NCBI GenBank assembly: GCA_965213935.1
Contig: CBDCAO010000012.1
Span: 1,922,001 to 1,986,000, forward strand
Reading direction: 5' to 3'
Origin: Bin52 sp965213935
GTDB taxonomy: Bacteria; Pseudomonadota; Alphaproteobacteria; Thalassobaculales; Thalassobaculaceae
DNA: 64,000 bases
In this document: positions 26,607-35,916 of the stretch, piece after piece
How positions within the stretch are numbered: the stretch's first letter is position 1
How the letters are laid out: each line of letters opens with the position of its first letter
The notes under the pieces: generated by a model
Seen by the model: only the letters and a program-made list of their open reading frames with translations
Told to the model about the DNA's origin: nothing
The model's database searches: none
Position numbers and translations under genes: made by a program

Positions 26607-27728
26607 TCACGAAGTCGCGCCGATCACCCCTTCGACGAGATAATTCATGCCTTCCAGCGCAATGTCGGTCTCGACGAACACCTCGTTCGGGCCGAGGATC
26701 CGTTTTCCCGTGTTGTCCATGAGAGGGCCCCGATAGGCGGCGAACCCGCCCTTGGTCATCTCGGCCTTCGTGGCTTCGAAACGGGCGCGGGCCGCATCCG
26801 TGACCGCCGGACCGAGTGGCGACATCTTGATGTAGCCCTCGGCCAGGCCGCCCCGGTCAAAATTCGGGATCGTGCCCCCGTCGATCACGGTCCGGACCAT
26901 TCGCGTGTAGACGCCGGGCCAGTTCCATTCGGCGCCGGTCAGATATTTCTCGGGAGCAAGCGGCGCCTGGTTCGCATGGTAGCCGCAGACGAAGCAGTCT
27001 CGCCCGGCCGCGGTCTCCATCACCACCTTGGGTCCGTCCACGTGGCAGGTGATCACGTCACACCCCGCGTCCGCCAGCGCGTTCGTCGCCTCGGCCTCCT
27101 TCACTGCAAGCGACCACTCGCCGGTGAAGATCACCTGGCAGGTGACGGCGGGGTCGACTTCGCGCGCGCCGAGCAGGAAGGAATTGATGTTCTGCAGCAC
27201 CTGGGGGATCGGCTTCGCCGCCACGAAGCCGAGCTTCCCGGACCTGGTCATGTGGCCCGCCACCATGCCGTTCAGATACTGGCCGAGCCCAATGTAGCCG
27301 AAATAGCTACCCACGTTCGACGGGTGCACGCCCTCCTGCCAGAGGCCGGCTGCATGCTGAAAGCGTACCTCGGGATGGCCCGGCGCGACCTTGATGATGT
27401 GCGGATCGAAGTACCCGAAGGAAGTGGGGAAGAGAAGCGCGGCTCCGTCGAAGTTGATCATGGATTCCATGGACTTCTGAACGTCCACGGTCTCGGCGAC
27501 ATTTTCTTCCTCGACAACCGTGACGCCCGCCATCGCCTTGACGGCGCCGGCGCCCTCCGCATGGGCCTGATTGTACCCGAAATCGTCCTTGGGCCCGACG
27601 TAGATGAAGCCGACGGTCAGACCATCCTGTCCGGCGGCGAAGGAGGTCGCGGACAGGGTGCCGAGCGCGCTGGCGAATGCGGCGCCGGTCTTGAGGACTC
27701 GACGGCGAGTAGGACCGGTCAGGGTCAT
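26607..27728 (-). CDS. BMP-family ABC transporter substrate-binding protein, Tat-type signal
   Basis: A 373-residue exported binding protein of the BmpA/PnrA family. The N-terminus TGPTRRRVLKTGAAF followed by a hydrophobic stretch and an AxA-type site near residue 32 looks like a twin-arginine signal. Family segments are GFIYVGPKDDFGYNQAHAEG, FATSFGYFD-like FPTSFGYFDP, GQYLNGMVAGHMT and GWSLAVKEAEATNAL-like. BMP proteins generally bind nucleosides, purines or related heterocycles. In this operon the ligand may be biuret, triuret or a ureide. It is divergent from the LysR regulator and is the first gene of the locus. Confidence 0.92.
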   Translation of the reverse strand: MTLTGPTRRRVLKTGAAFASALGTLSATSFAAGQDGLTVGFIYVGPKDDFGYNQAHAEGAGAVKAMAGVTVVEEENVAETVDVQKSMESMINFDGAALLFPTSFGYFDPHIIKVAPGHPEVRFQHAAGLWQEGVHPSNVGSYFGYIGLGQYLNGMVAGHMTRSGKLGFVAAKPIPQVLQNINSFLLGAREVDPAVTCQVIFTGEWSLAVKEAEATNALADAGCDVITCHVDGPKVVMETAAGRDCFVCGYHANQAPLAPEKYLTGAEWNWPGVYTRMVRTVIDGGTIPNFDRGGLAEGYIKMSPLGPAVTDAARARFEATKAEMTKGGFAAYRGPLMDNTGKRILGPNEVFVETDIALEGMNYLVEGVIGATS

Positions 27729-27828
27729 GATCTGGACACTCCATGATGATTGCGTCAGCGGCGCGGTCGCTCCGGGTCGCGCGACCTCGGATCTTGCGCG
27801 GTTACGACAGTGAAGCGTTCCAGTGCTG

Positions 27829-27856
27829 TTGTCTTCTGCTAAGTTTGCACTATAAC
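27829..27856 (+). promoter_or_regulatory. Sigma-70-like promoter for the LysR gene
   Basis: TTGTCT and TATAAC are separated by 16 bases. The -10 box ends one base before an ATG at 27858, so that ATG would lie upstream of the transcription start; this supports the next in-frame ATG at 27894 as the LysR start. The 130-bp divergent space also must hold the promoter of the importer operon and the LysR operator, which I could not place. Confidence 0.5.
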
Positions 27857-27893
27857 GATGCATGAATTGCAGCAGTTGATCCGGGACCAGGCG

Positions 27894-28808
27894 ATGTCCA
27901 CACGTCATCTCACGGCACTCGGCTATATCGACGCGATCGCGAAGGCAGGCTCCATCCGCAAGGCGGCGGAGGCACTGGCGATCACTTCGACCGCACTGAA
28001 TCGGCGGGTGCTGGCGCTCGAGGAGGAGTTCGGCGTGCCGATCTTCGAGCGGCTTCCACGGGGCGTGCGGCTGTCTACGGCAGGCGAGCTGTTCATAGCG
28101 CATGTGCGCAGGCAGATCTCCGATTTCGAGAAGCTGAAGAGCCAGATCGCGGACCTGTCCGGCGAGCGACGCGGCCACGTGGCGATCGCCTGCAGCCAGG
28201 CGCTGCTTCCGTATTTCCTGCCCGAACAGATTTCGCGCTACCGTGCCGAGCATCCGGCGGTGACCTTCGGGGTCAGCCTGCGGGACCGCGCAGCTGCGGA
28301 ACAGGCGCTGGTCGATCTGTCAGCCGACATCGCCCTCGTCTTTGAACCCGTGCGCCTGCGCGAGATGCATGTGCTGACAACCGTGCGTCAGGCCCTGCAC
28401 GCCGTGATGTCCGCCGATCATCCGCTTGCCGGACGCGACCTGGTCCGTCTGCGCGACTGCGCGGCATTTCCCGTCGGCCTGCCGACGGAGCACTACGGGG
28501 TGCGACACCTGATCGACATGGCGTTCATGCGCTCCTCGCTCACGCCGACGGTCGTCATCGAGACCGACAGTTTCGAGTTCCTCCGGCGCTATCCGCGCCA
28601 CGAACACCTCGTGTCGTTCCAGATCCCCGTCGGCCTTCCCGGACCGGAGGACGAGGGTATCGTCACCTGCCCGGTTGACCACCGGGACGTCGCGGAGGGT
28701 CTGCTGTACCTGTGCCAGCTCCGGGGACGGACGCTGCCCGTGGCCGCGGCGAAATTCGCGGCACAGATCGAGGCGGTGTTCGATTTCGGGTCGTCGCCGG
28801 CCGGTTGA
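27894..28808 (+). CDS. LysR-family transcriptional regulator
   Basis: A 304-residue regulator. The N-terminal winged helix-turn-helix spans about residues 5-64: YIDAIAKAGSIRKAAEALAITSTALNRRVLALEEEFG, then FERLPRGVRLSTAGE. A linker and an effector domain from about residue 90 follow (GHVAIACSQALLPYFLPEQI). It is divergent from the BMP importer, formamidase, biuret hydrolase, allophanate hydrolase and urease genes, and is the obvious candidate for controlling them. The inducer is unknown; a pathway compound is usual for such layouts. Confidence 0.92.
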   Translation: MSTRHLTALGYIDAIAKAGSIRKAAEALAITSTALNRRVLALEEEFGVPIFERLPRGVRLSTAGELFIAHVRRQISDFEKLKSQIADLSGERRGHVAIACSQALLPYFLPEQISRYRAEHPAVTFGVSLRDRAAAEQALVDLSADIALVFEPVRLREMHVLTTVRQALHAVMSADHPLAGRDLVRLRDCAAFPVGLPTEHYGVRHLIDMAFMRSSLTPTVVIETDSFEFLRRYPRHEHLVSFQIPVGLPGPEDEGIVTCPVDHRDVAEGLLYLCQLRGRTLPVAAAKFAAQIEAVFDFGSSPAG

Positions 28809-29433
28809 CACCCGGCCCTGCGGCAGACGGCGGCGAGGCCCGTCCATACCGGTCCCGCGCAGGCGGGCGCCCGGAACGCAGTCCGGATCATCCCTGCCAC
28901 ACCTCGTTCCGGCGTCGCGGACATCGATCGTCGCGAAACCGGCGAGGATCCTGCACGATGCCAGGGTGGTGGCGGTTCCGAAATCCGTTTCCGGTCTGAC
29001 GTCCGGCGCGGGCGTCGTGCATGGTCACGCCGACAATCACGCGCCGGTTTCCGGTCCAGGTCGGCGTGCGGCGCGATCCGCTCCGTCACATCGATCAGTC
29101 CGCCAGGGCGTCGCGCCCGCCAGGCCGAAGGAACGGTCGCCCCGGCGCCTGCCCCGGCGCCTGTTCGGACCGTCCGGTCAGGCCCGGGCGATCACCTGCA
29201 CGCCGCCGACGTGCATGGACCGTATCGTGTGAGACCACCGGGCGGCCCTGTCCTCGCAGACCGTGACCGTGGCGGATACCCGGCATCGCACCATGTGGAT
29301 CCCGCCAGGGCCCCGGGGGTGCTCGTCCACGGTCGGTGCCCTGATCGGATATCGGGTGGAAGCACCCGCAGGTGCGGGCGCGTGGTTTCCAGGGATGACA
29401 GGAGCCGGTTCGCACTGAAGATGCCCGCGACCC
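28809..29433. other. Gene-poor stretch, no gene recognised
   Basis: Composition stays GC-rich, but no frame gives a protein with recognisable motifs or a good start site. A minus-strand frame ending at 29178 (tail VGGVQVIARA) is open for about 150 codons but switches character partway and matches nothing I know. It is most likely decayed sequence downstream of the regulator. Confidence 0.5.
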
Positions 29434-29607
29434 CGTCCCGCTGCCGGTGCGGACTTCACCGGGTTCCCGGAAGAAGCAGACCCCGCGCCTTGTCCAGGAC
29501 ATGCGACCGGAACACTCGCACAACCGACGCGCGCCTTCCGACTTTTTCTCGAGCGCACCCAACGGGTCGCAGAGCCGGCGCAGGTCTTCCAGTCGCGACG
29601 ATGCCAT
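29434..29607 (-). pseudogene. N-terminal fragment of a GIY-YIG-nuclease-like protein
   Basis: The first 58 codons from the ATG at 29607 read like the start of a family of GIY-YIG-fold proteins: RRLCECSGRMSWTRRGV, CFFREPGEVRTGSG. The expected continuation (a VVRVGTHAL-type strand and an LW.RL.QH.G segment) is absent in all three frames, so the gene is broken after about residue 58. A ribosome-site-like AGAGGTG is upstream. The family match is from memory of the motif; the disruption is seen directly. Confidence 0.45.
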
Positions 29608-29774
29608 CGGGTCACCTCTACCCGGTTCACCACGGCCTTTCCCGTACCGCACAGCGCATGCGCCCCGCAGACTGATCGGGACGGTATCCGGCGCCGGTGT
29701 CGCCGTTCCTCCGGACCGTTCGGGCGGAATCCGGCCTCCGCACGTCAGAAACTCTGCAAACGCCCGACACCTGC

Positions 29775-30746
29775 TCACTGCGACGGCCTCAGCAGGCGGA
29801 TCGCGCGGTCCGGATAGTCGGTGATCAGACCGTCAACCCCGAGTGTCGCCATCGTCTCCATGTCAGTGACATCATTGACGGTCCAGACCACGACACTGAG
29901 GCCCAGACCGTGCGCCTCAGCGAGTGTTTTTGCGGTCAGGTCGCGAAAATAGGGAGACCACACCGCGCATCCGGCCTGCTGCACCAGTCGCGGGACCGAA
30001 CCGCCGACGGCATCGATGTCAAGACCGGCGGTCCAGGGCGACGGTCCCGGGCGTCCGCGCTCGATGGTGTCGAACCAGGAGCGCTCGACAGTCAGGCAGA
30101 CTGTCCGGATCTCCGGTGCCTGCGCCTGCACCTCGCGGAAGATGCGCCAGTCGAAGGACTGGATGGTGGCCCGCCCGCTCATCCCTTCGGACTCCAGCAC
30201 CCCGACGGTCGCCTGCACGAGCCTGGTCGGATCCGCCGTGTCATCGGGTTCCAGCGGCGAGAGCTTGATCTCGATATTGAAGCGCAATGCCTCGGCACCC
30301 GGGCCGCGCCCCAGGGCCAGGATTTCCCGCAACGTCGGAACACGGGCGCCGTCACGGGGTTCCTGTTCCGGAAACCGCTCGGCGATTCTGCTGCCGGGCC
30401 GGGTCCGCCCGACGTCGAACCCCGACAGCGCGCGGGATTGCAGGTGCCACAGCAGCAGTCTTGGCCCGCTCAGCCACTTGCCGTCGGCATCACGGGCGAT
30501 GTCGGGGTTCAGGGCCCGGTCGTGGTGCACCACCGGGACGCCGTCCCGGGTCATGCCGATGTCGAGCTCAAGCTGATCGACGCCGAGTTCGATGGCACGC
30601 CTGAAGGCCGGCAGCGTGTTTTCGGGCAGCAGCCCGCGAGCACCGCGGTGGCCCTGGATTTCCGTGGCCTGGACCATCATCGGCAGCGCAGTAAACAGCA
30701 ACAGGATGCACGCATGTCGGATCCCCGTGCCGCTTCGATCAGACAT
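29775..30746 (-). CDS. Glycerophosphodiester phosphodiesterase, exported
   Basis: A 323-residue GDPD-family enzyme that splits glycerophosphodiesters into an alcohol and glycerol-3-phosphate. A signal peptide covers about residues 1-27 (HACILLLFTALPMMVQA). Catalytic motifs are QGHRGARGLLPENTLPAF (His-Arg and Glu) and QLELDIGMTRDGVPVVHHD (Glu, Asp, His), with NIEIKL later and the C-terminal VWTVNDVTDM and DGLITDYPD. It is intact although the DNA on both sides is decayed. It likely supplies phosphate and carbon from lipid head groups in the periplasm. Confidence 0.92.
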   Translation of the reverse strand: MSDRSGTGIRHACILLLFTALPMMVQATEIQGHRGARGLLPENTLPAFRRAIELGVDQLELDIGMTRDGVPVVHHDRALNPDIARDADGKWLSGPRLLLWHLQSRALSGFDVGRTRPGSRIAERFPEQEPRDGARVPTLREILALGRGPGAEALRFNIEIKLSPLEPDDTADPTRLVQATVGVLESEGMSGRATIQSFDWRIFREVQAQAPEIRTVCLTVERSWFDTIERGRPGPSPWTAGLDIDAVGGSVPRLVQQAGCAVWSPYFRDLTAKTLAEAHGLGLSVVVWTVNDVTDMETMATLGVDGLITDYPDRAIRLLRPSQ

Positions 30747-30933
30747 GCCGGTTTCCTTATCCCGGGATCGAACAGGTGGATATGACCCGGAGACACGATC
30801 AATGGCAACGTGTTCTTGACGGCACTGTGCCGTGAGCCTTCCGGCCGAACCGCCAGGGGCGGGGCTCGCCCGGCCTTCGGCGGACGGACAACTCCATGCG
30901 CCAGGGTATCGGCGCCCGGCGCTTCGAGCCCCA

Positions 30934-31179
30934 ATGGATGCGTTCGCACGAGCATCGCGCTTTCGCGCACCCGGGATCCGGGCCCGCCTGCGCCAGATGC
31001 CGGAAGTTCTCGACCGCGTCGAAGCAGTGACCGGATCGCTGCTCGCCGCCTGTGCCTGGTTCCGCGCCGAGCCGTTGCCCGGTTTCGCCGGCGTGACGCC
31101 GAACCGGCACGTGCGCGAGCGCCGGGCGGAACACGTCCACGCCTGTCTCGGCCGGATCATCGCCGGCGGCTGCGCGTGA
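30934..31179 (+). pseudogene. DUF2384 (MbcA/ParS/Xre antitoxin C-terminal) -like small ORF, probable remnant
   Basis: An 81-residue frame whose last half (TGSLLAACAWFRAEPLPGF, then VRERRAEHVHACLGRIIAGG) resembles the toxin-binding domain of Xre/MbcA/ParS antitoxins. There the aromatic-x-x-x-x-P-hydrophobic-x-G and terminal LxRIxxGG patterns are common. The Xre helix-turn-helix part is missing and no RES-domain or other toxin lies downstream. I take it as a leftover of a toxin-antitoxin pair; a short functional protein cannot be excluded. Confidence 0.4.
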
Positions 31180-32169
31180 GTTCGCAGTCCTGATGACGCA
31201 TTTTGACGGGATTACCCGCCGGCTCCGGCATTTCACCCTTCCGGCCCTCCTGCAACATCGCCGCGCGGATTGATGGGAGAAACACCGGTCGATCCCCATG
31301 GGGAAAGATCGGGACCGCGGCGCGGCTGTCACGGGTTGAGGCCAGGGTCGGAAGACACCCGGGCGGGATTCAGCCGCCCGCCGCGTCGAAATGCGGGCTG
31401 TCGCCATTCCACGACACCGTGCATCCATGACAGCGCGTTCCGTACGCCAGTCTCACCTTCTTGCGGCAGATCCATGTGAAGCTGCCTGTCGAGCCATTGT
31501 CTCGTCACCTCCTCACCCTCGCGTTTCGGCCCCTGGGCCTGGTCCCCTGAGGTGCCGGTTTCTCCTGTGTCTCTCGATCGCGGTGAGGAAGGCACCCGTG
31601 CCGGAAGGTCGCCGCAGTCAAGGGCGCGAGAGACTGACGCCATGTCCCCGGGCTGGAGAAGCGCCGTGACCATCCGCAGACCCGCCGAGGGACCGGATCG
31701 CGCCTGGCCGACGGACCCGCATCGCTCCGGCGATGAAACGCGGGGTGGTGACGCCCGGCTTACACAGGGCGGACCGCGAAACCGGGCTGACGGGCGAGGC
31801 GCACTGCGGCAGACGCAACCTCCGGCACCACCGCGACAAACGGCCGACGGTCCCGGGGAACATCCCGCCTTGAAACCGGCACCAAGGCTCGAATACAGTC
31901 TTCGCCAAGGGCATCGGGGAGACCGCCATTCGTCAGCATGTGGCCGGTTGAGTAACGCCAACGGGCGTGTTTCAGTGTCCCGCTATCCCAGAATATCTGC
32001 CTTGGCCGGGGACCCGGGTCTGTGCCTGTTCGCGCCAGTACGGAAGGCTCCGTCTTCGGGGAACAACCGGGCCACGGTGTCACACGACGAGTACGCAAGG
32101 CATTCGGGCTGACCTGAAGCCCGGCATGGACGGACAGTCCCGCACCGGTTGCCAGGGAAGGGGAGAGCA
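31180..32169. other. Long gene-poor stretch, no gene recognised
   Basis: About 1 kb without a convincing gene. On the minus strand a GTG near 31507, preceded by GAGGAG, opens a 59-codon frame (TRQWLDRQLHMDLPQEG...) ending at 31329. It matches nothing I recognise and may be chance. No tRNA, repeat array or riboswitch shape was recognised. The promoter of hyuA should lie in its last 150 bases. Confidence 0.45.
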
Positions 32170-34281
32170 GTGACGACAGGAAACCCGGACACCGGAGAAC
32201 GCTGGCGCGTCGGTGTCGATGTCGGCGGGACCTTCACCGACCTCGCGCTGGTCAACGACGCGACCGGCGCCATGTCGATCCACAAGCAGCTGACCACGCC
32301 GCAGGATCCGTCGCGGGCCGTGCTCGCCGGTCTCGAAACCCTGCTGGCGCGCGCCGGCGTGGCGGTGGGCGAGGTCGCGACCGTGGCCCACGGCACCACG
32401 CTGGTGACCAACGCCGTGATCGAGCGGCGCGGCGCGAAGACCGGCATGCTGGTCACCCGCGGGTTCCGCGACGTGCTTGACATCGCGATGGAGCGCCGTT
32501 TCGACCTGTTCGACCTCTCGATCACCTTCGCCGATCCGGTGGTCCCCCGCGAGCTGCGGCTGGAGGTCGACGAACGCATCCGTTACGACGGCGCGGTCGA
32601 GACCCCGCTCGACCCGGACCAGGTCGAACGGGCGACCCACACCCTGGTCGAGGAGCACGGGATCGAGGCGCTTGCGCTGTGTTTCCTGCACTCCTACGTC
32701 GACGACCGGCACGAGGCCGCGGCGCGCGAGGTCGTCGCCGCCCGTTTTCCCGGGCTCATGGTCACCACCTCGTCCGAGATCCTGCCCTTCATGCGCGAGT
32801 ACGAGCGCTGGTCGACCACCACGGTCAACGCCTATGTCCAGCCGCTGACCGACCGGTACCTGCGCCGCCTGGAGGACGGCCTCGCCCGGATGGGGTTCGC
32901 GGGATCCCTGCTGATCATGACGGCGTCTGGCGGCATGGTCACGCCGGCGATCGCGCGCCGTTTTCCGGTCCGGTTGATCGAGTCCGGGCCCGCGGCGGGG
33001 GCGCTGGTCGCCGCCTTCCTCGGCGAACAGATCGGCGAGGGCGACCTGCTTTCCTTCGACATGGGAGGAACCACGGCGAAGGGCGCGCTCATCAGGAACG
33101 GCCGGCCGTTGCGGCGCTACGAGTTCGAGGTGGCGCGGTCCTACAACTACAAGGCCGGCAGCGGCCTGCCGCTCAGGATCCCGGTCATCGACATGATCGA
33201 GATCGGTGCCGGCGGCGGCTCGATCGCCCGGGTGGATGACCGCGGGTTGCTCGCCGTCGGACCGTACAGCGCCGGCGCCGACCCCGGACCGGCCTGTTAC
33301 GCAACCGGCGGAGACAGCGCTACCCTGACCGATGCCAACCTCGCTCTCGGCTACCTCGAGTCCGACGCCTTCCTCGGCGGGCGCATGACGCTCGACGCCC
33401 GGGCCGCCGACGGCGCAATCGAGACCCGTGTCGCCGGCCCTCTCGGCATCAGCCTTGACCGGGCGGCATGGGGCATTCACGAGGTCATCAACGAGGATGT
33501 CGCCCGGGCCTTTCGCATGCACGCCTCCGAAATCGGGTTCGACTACCGCCGGTGCGCCATGATCGCGTTCGGCGGCTCCGGGCCTGCACACGCGGTCAGG
33601 GTCGCGCGCAAGCTGAGAATTCCCCGGGTAATCCTGCCGGTCGGGGCCGGGGTGATGTCGGCGATCGGCCTGCTTACGACCCCGGTCTCCTACGCCACCC
33701 TGCGTTCCGGACAGATCCTGCTGGAAGACCTGGACGCGGGCGGGATCGAGAACGGGTTCAGGCCGGTCATCGATCAGGCCACGGGACTGCTCGCCGCGGC
33801 CGGGATCGCGCTCGATGACATGTCCGTCGAACGACGCCTCGACATGCGCTTTCATGGCCAGGGCCACGAAGTCGAGGTTGTCTGCAGCGCCGGCATATCG
33901 CCCGGCGAACTCGGCAGGAGTTTCCTCGACGCCTATGCCGCGATCTACGCGGCAACACCCATCGACGCCGCGATCGAAATCGTCAACTGGAAGGTCGAGG
34001 CCTCCGGCCCGAGCCCGGAATTCGCCCGCGGGTACAAGCCGTTCCCCGGCGCCTCGGGGACCGACTGCGAGGTCGGGTCAATCGACGCATGGGACCCGCA
34101 GGCCGGCGAAAGGCGCCGCTGGCCGGTGCTCGACCGCTACGCGCTCGAACCCGGCCAGACAGTCGTCGGTCCGGCCCTCGTGCGCGAGGACGAGGCCACG
34201 ACGGTCCTCGGCCCCGGCGACAGCATGCGGGTGGACAGCATGGGAAACCTGGTGGTCACACTCGCCGAGGAGGAAGCATGA
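32170..34281 (+). CDS. hyuA: Hydantoinase/oxoprolinase subunit A (HyuA family)
   Basis: A 703-residue ATP-dependent amidohydrolase subunit. The N-terminal VGVDVGGTFTDLALV is the ASKHA-type phosphate-binding motif. AHGTTLVTNAVIERRGAKTG, LIESGPAAGAL, SFDMGGTTAK and AFGGSGPAHA follow. With HyuB it opens five-membered lactam or imide rings (5-oxoproline, hydantoins, N-methylhydantoin), or acts as an acetone-carboxylase-like enzyme. The GTG start has an AGGGGAG site. Its stop overlaps hyuB as ATGA. Substrate is not determinable from sequence. Confidence 0.92.
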   Translation: MTTGNPDTGERWRVGVDVGGTFTDLALVNDATGAMSIHKQLTTPQDPSRAVLAGLETLLARAGVAVGEVATVAHGTTLVTNAVIERRGAKTGMLVTRGFRDVLDIAMERRFDLFDLSITFADPVVPRELRLEVDERIRYDGAVETPLDPDQVERATHTLVEEHGIEALALCFLHSYVDDRHEAAAREVVAARFPGLMVTTSSEILPFMREYERWSTTTVNAYVQPLTDRYLRRLEDGLARMGFAGSLLIMTASGGMVTPAIARRFPVRLIESGPAAGALVAAFLGEQIGEGDLLSFDMGGTTAKGALIRNGRPLRRYEFEVARSYNYKAGSGLPLRIPVIDMIEIGAGGGSIARVDDRGLLAVGPYSAGADPGPACYATGGDSATLTDANLALGYLESDAFLGGRMTLDARAADGAIETRVAGPLGISLDRAAWGIHEVINEDVARAFRMHASEIGFDYRRCAMIAFGGSGPAHAVRVARKLRIPRVILPVGAGVMSAIGLLTTPVSYATLRSGQILLEDLDAGGIENGFRPVIDQATGLLAAAGIALDDMSVERRLDMRFHGQGHEVEVVCSAGISPGELGRSFLDAYAAIYAATPIDAAIEIVNWKVEASGPSPEFARGYKPFPGASGTDCEVGSIDAWDPQAGERRRWPVLDRYALEPGQTVVGPALVREDEATTVLGPGDSMRVDSMGNLVVTLAEEEA

Positions 34282-35834
34282 CGACCTACGATCCGGTCAG
34301 TCTCAAGATCCTGTGGGACCGCCTGGTCGCGATCGCCGACGAGCTCGTGCTCTCGCTGGTGCGGACCTCGTTCTCGATGAACGTGCGCGAGGGCTACGAC
34401 CTGTCCTGCATGGTCTTCGACGCGAAGGCCCGGCTGGTTGCCCAGGGAACCTACTCGGTTCCGTCCTTCACCGGCACGGCGCCGCGCACCATCGGCCACA
34501 TGCTCGCGGTCTATCCGCCCGAAACCCTGCGTCCGGGCGATATCGTGATGACGAACGATCCGTGGATGGGGACCGGGCATCTGTTCGACGTCACCATGCT
34601 GCGACCGGTATTCCGTGGCAGCCGGCTGGTCGGCTACACCATGAGTGTCACCCACCTGCCCGACATCGGCGGCCGGGGCATGGCGTCCGACTGTACCGAG
34701 ATCTACCACGAAGGGCTGCGGCTGCCGGTCTGCAAGCTGCGCGATGACGGTGTCCTGAACACCCTGCTGCTCGACGTGGTCGGCGCCAATGTCCGGGTTC
34801 CGGAACAGACCATCGGCGACCTGATGGCGAATGCCGCCTGCAACGAAGTCGGTGGACGGGCGTTGCTCGAGTTCATGGACGACTATGGTCTCGACGATAT
34901 CGACAGCCTCGCCGACGCCGTCAACGACCACTCCGAAGCCGCCATGCGCAGCAGATTCCGCAGCATGCCTGACGGAACCTGGCGCAACAGCATCGAGATC
35001 GAGGGGCCGGGCCACCCGGTCACGCTTGCGGCCTCGGTGACGATCGAGGACACGTCGGCAAGGGTTGACTTCACCGGCACCGACGGGCCGGTCCGAGCCT
35101 CGATCAACGTTCCGTTCTGCTACACCGTCGCCCAGTCCAACTACGTCATGAAGTGCCTCACGATCCCGGACCTGCCCAACACCATGGGCAGCACCAGGCC
35201 GGTCACGGTCCGGGCTCCGGAAGGCTGCATCCTCGACGCCCGCCATCCCTGGCCAACCGGCGGGCGTCACTCGGTCGGACACTTCGTGGTTCCGCTGCTG
35301 ATGGGCGCAATGGCCAACGTGGTACCCGAGCGTGTGCAGTCCGACGGCGCCATGATGAACGTCTTCAGCGTCCAGGGCCGGCATCGCGACGGCGGCGACG
35401 TCTCGTCGCTGTTCTTCCTTGCCGGCGGTCTTGGCGCCATGCACGGGCTCCACGGCCGCGACGTAACCCCTGCGCCGTCCAACATGACGGTGGTTCCCAC
35501 CGAAATCTGGGAGAGCCGGACCAGCATGACCGTCGAAACCCGTGAAGTGCTTCCCGGCACCGGCGGTGCCGGCCGCTGGCGCGGCGGGGACGGTCAGAAG
35601 GTCGTATTCCGCAACGATACCGGGCATCCGCTGGAGTTCGCACTGATGGGCCAGCGCACCAGCTTTCCGGCTCGGGGACTTGCCGGAGGCGGCTCCGGTG
35701 CGCTGCGTCGCTACGAGGTCAATGGCGCGCCGGTCGACCCGAAGGCCCGCATCATGCTCGAACCGGGTGACCGGATCTCGATGTACGAAGCCGGTGGTGG
35801 CGGTTACGGAGTGCCGGACTCGCAGGACGCCTGA
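34278..35834 (+). CDS. hyuB: Hydantoinase B/oxoprolinase family subunit (HyuB)
   Basis: A 518-residue partner of HyuA. Family segments are PVSLKILWDRLVAIADELVLSLVRTSFS near the start, GDIVMTNDPWMGTGHLFD, MSVTHLPDIGGRG and GRWRGGDGQ; the C-terminal GDRISMYEAGGGGYG is complete. Translation is coupled to hyuA by a four-base overlap. The pair has no transporter or regulator beside it, and it is distinct from the PxpABC oxoprolinase encoded further along. Confidence 0.92.
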   Translation: MTTYDPVSLKILWDRLVAIADELVLSLVRTSFSMNVREGYDLSCMVFDAKARLVAQGTYSVPSFTGTAPRTIGHMLAVYPPETLRPGDIVMTNDPWMGTGHLFDVTMLRPVFRGSRLVGYTMSVTHLPDIGGRGMASDCTEIYHEGLRLPVCKLRDDGVLNTLLLDVVGANVRVPEQTIGDLMANAACNEVGGRALLEFMDDYGLDDIDSLADAVNDHSEAAMRSRFRSMPDGTWRNSIEIEGPGHPVTLAASVTIEDTSARVDFTGTDGPVRASINVPFCYTVAQSNYVMKCLTIPDLPNTMGSTRPVTVRAPEGCILDARHPWPTGGRHSVGHFVVPLLMGAMANVVPERVQSDGAMMNVFSVQGRHRDGGDVSSLFFLAGGLGAMHGLHGRDVTPAPSNMTVVPTEIWESRTSMTVETREVLPGTGGAGRWRGGDGQKVVFRNDTGHPLEFALMGQRTSFPARGLAGGGSGALRRYEVNGAPVDPKARIMLEPGDRISMYEAGGGGYGVPDSQDA

Positions 35835-35916
35835 CTTTCGGTGAACATCCCCGCCCGGGGTCCCGGCGCGGTCGCCGTGGATGTGACCGTTCATGCCCAG
35901 GCGGGCGGCAGGGCGC

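Noticed and set aside
32080..35894. Two minus-strand frames of nearly 600 codons opposite hyuA and hyuB
   Set aside because: Both are mirror frames of the HyuA/HyuB genes and show the usual compositional bias of antisense reading in GC-rich DNA.
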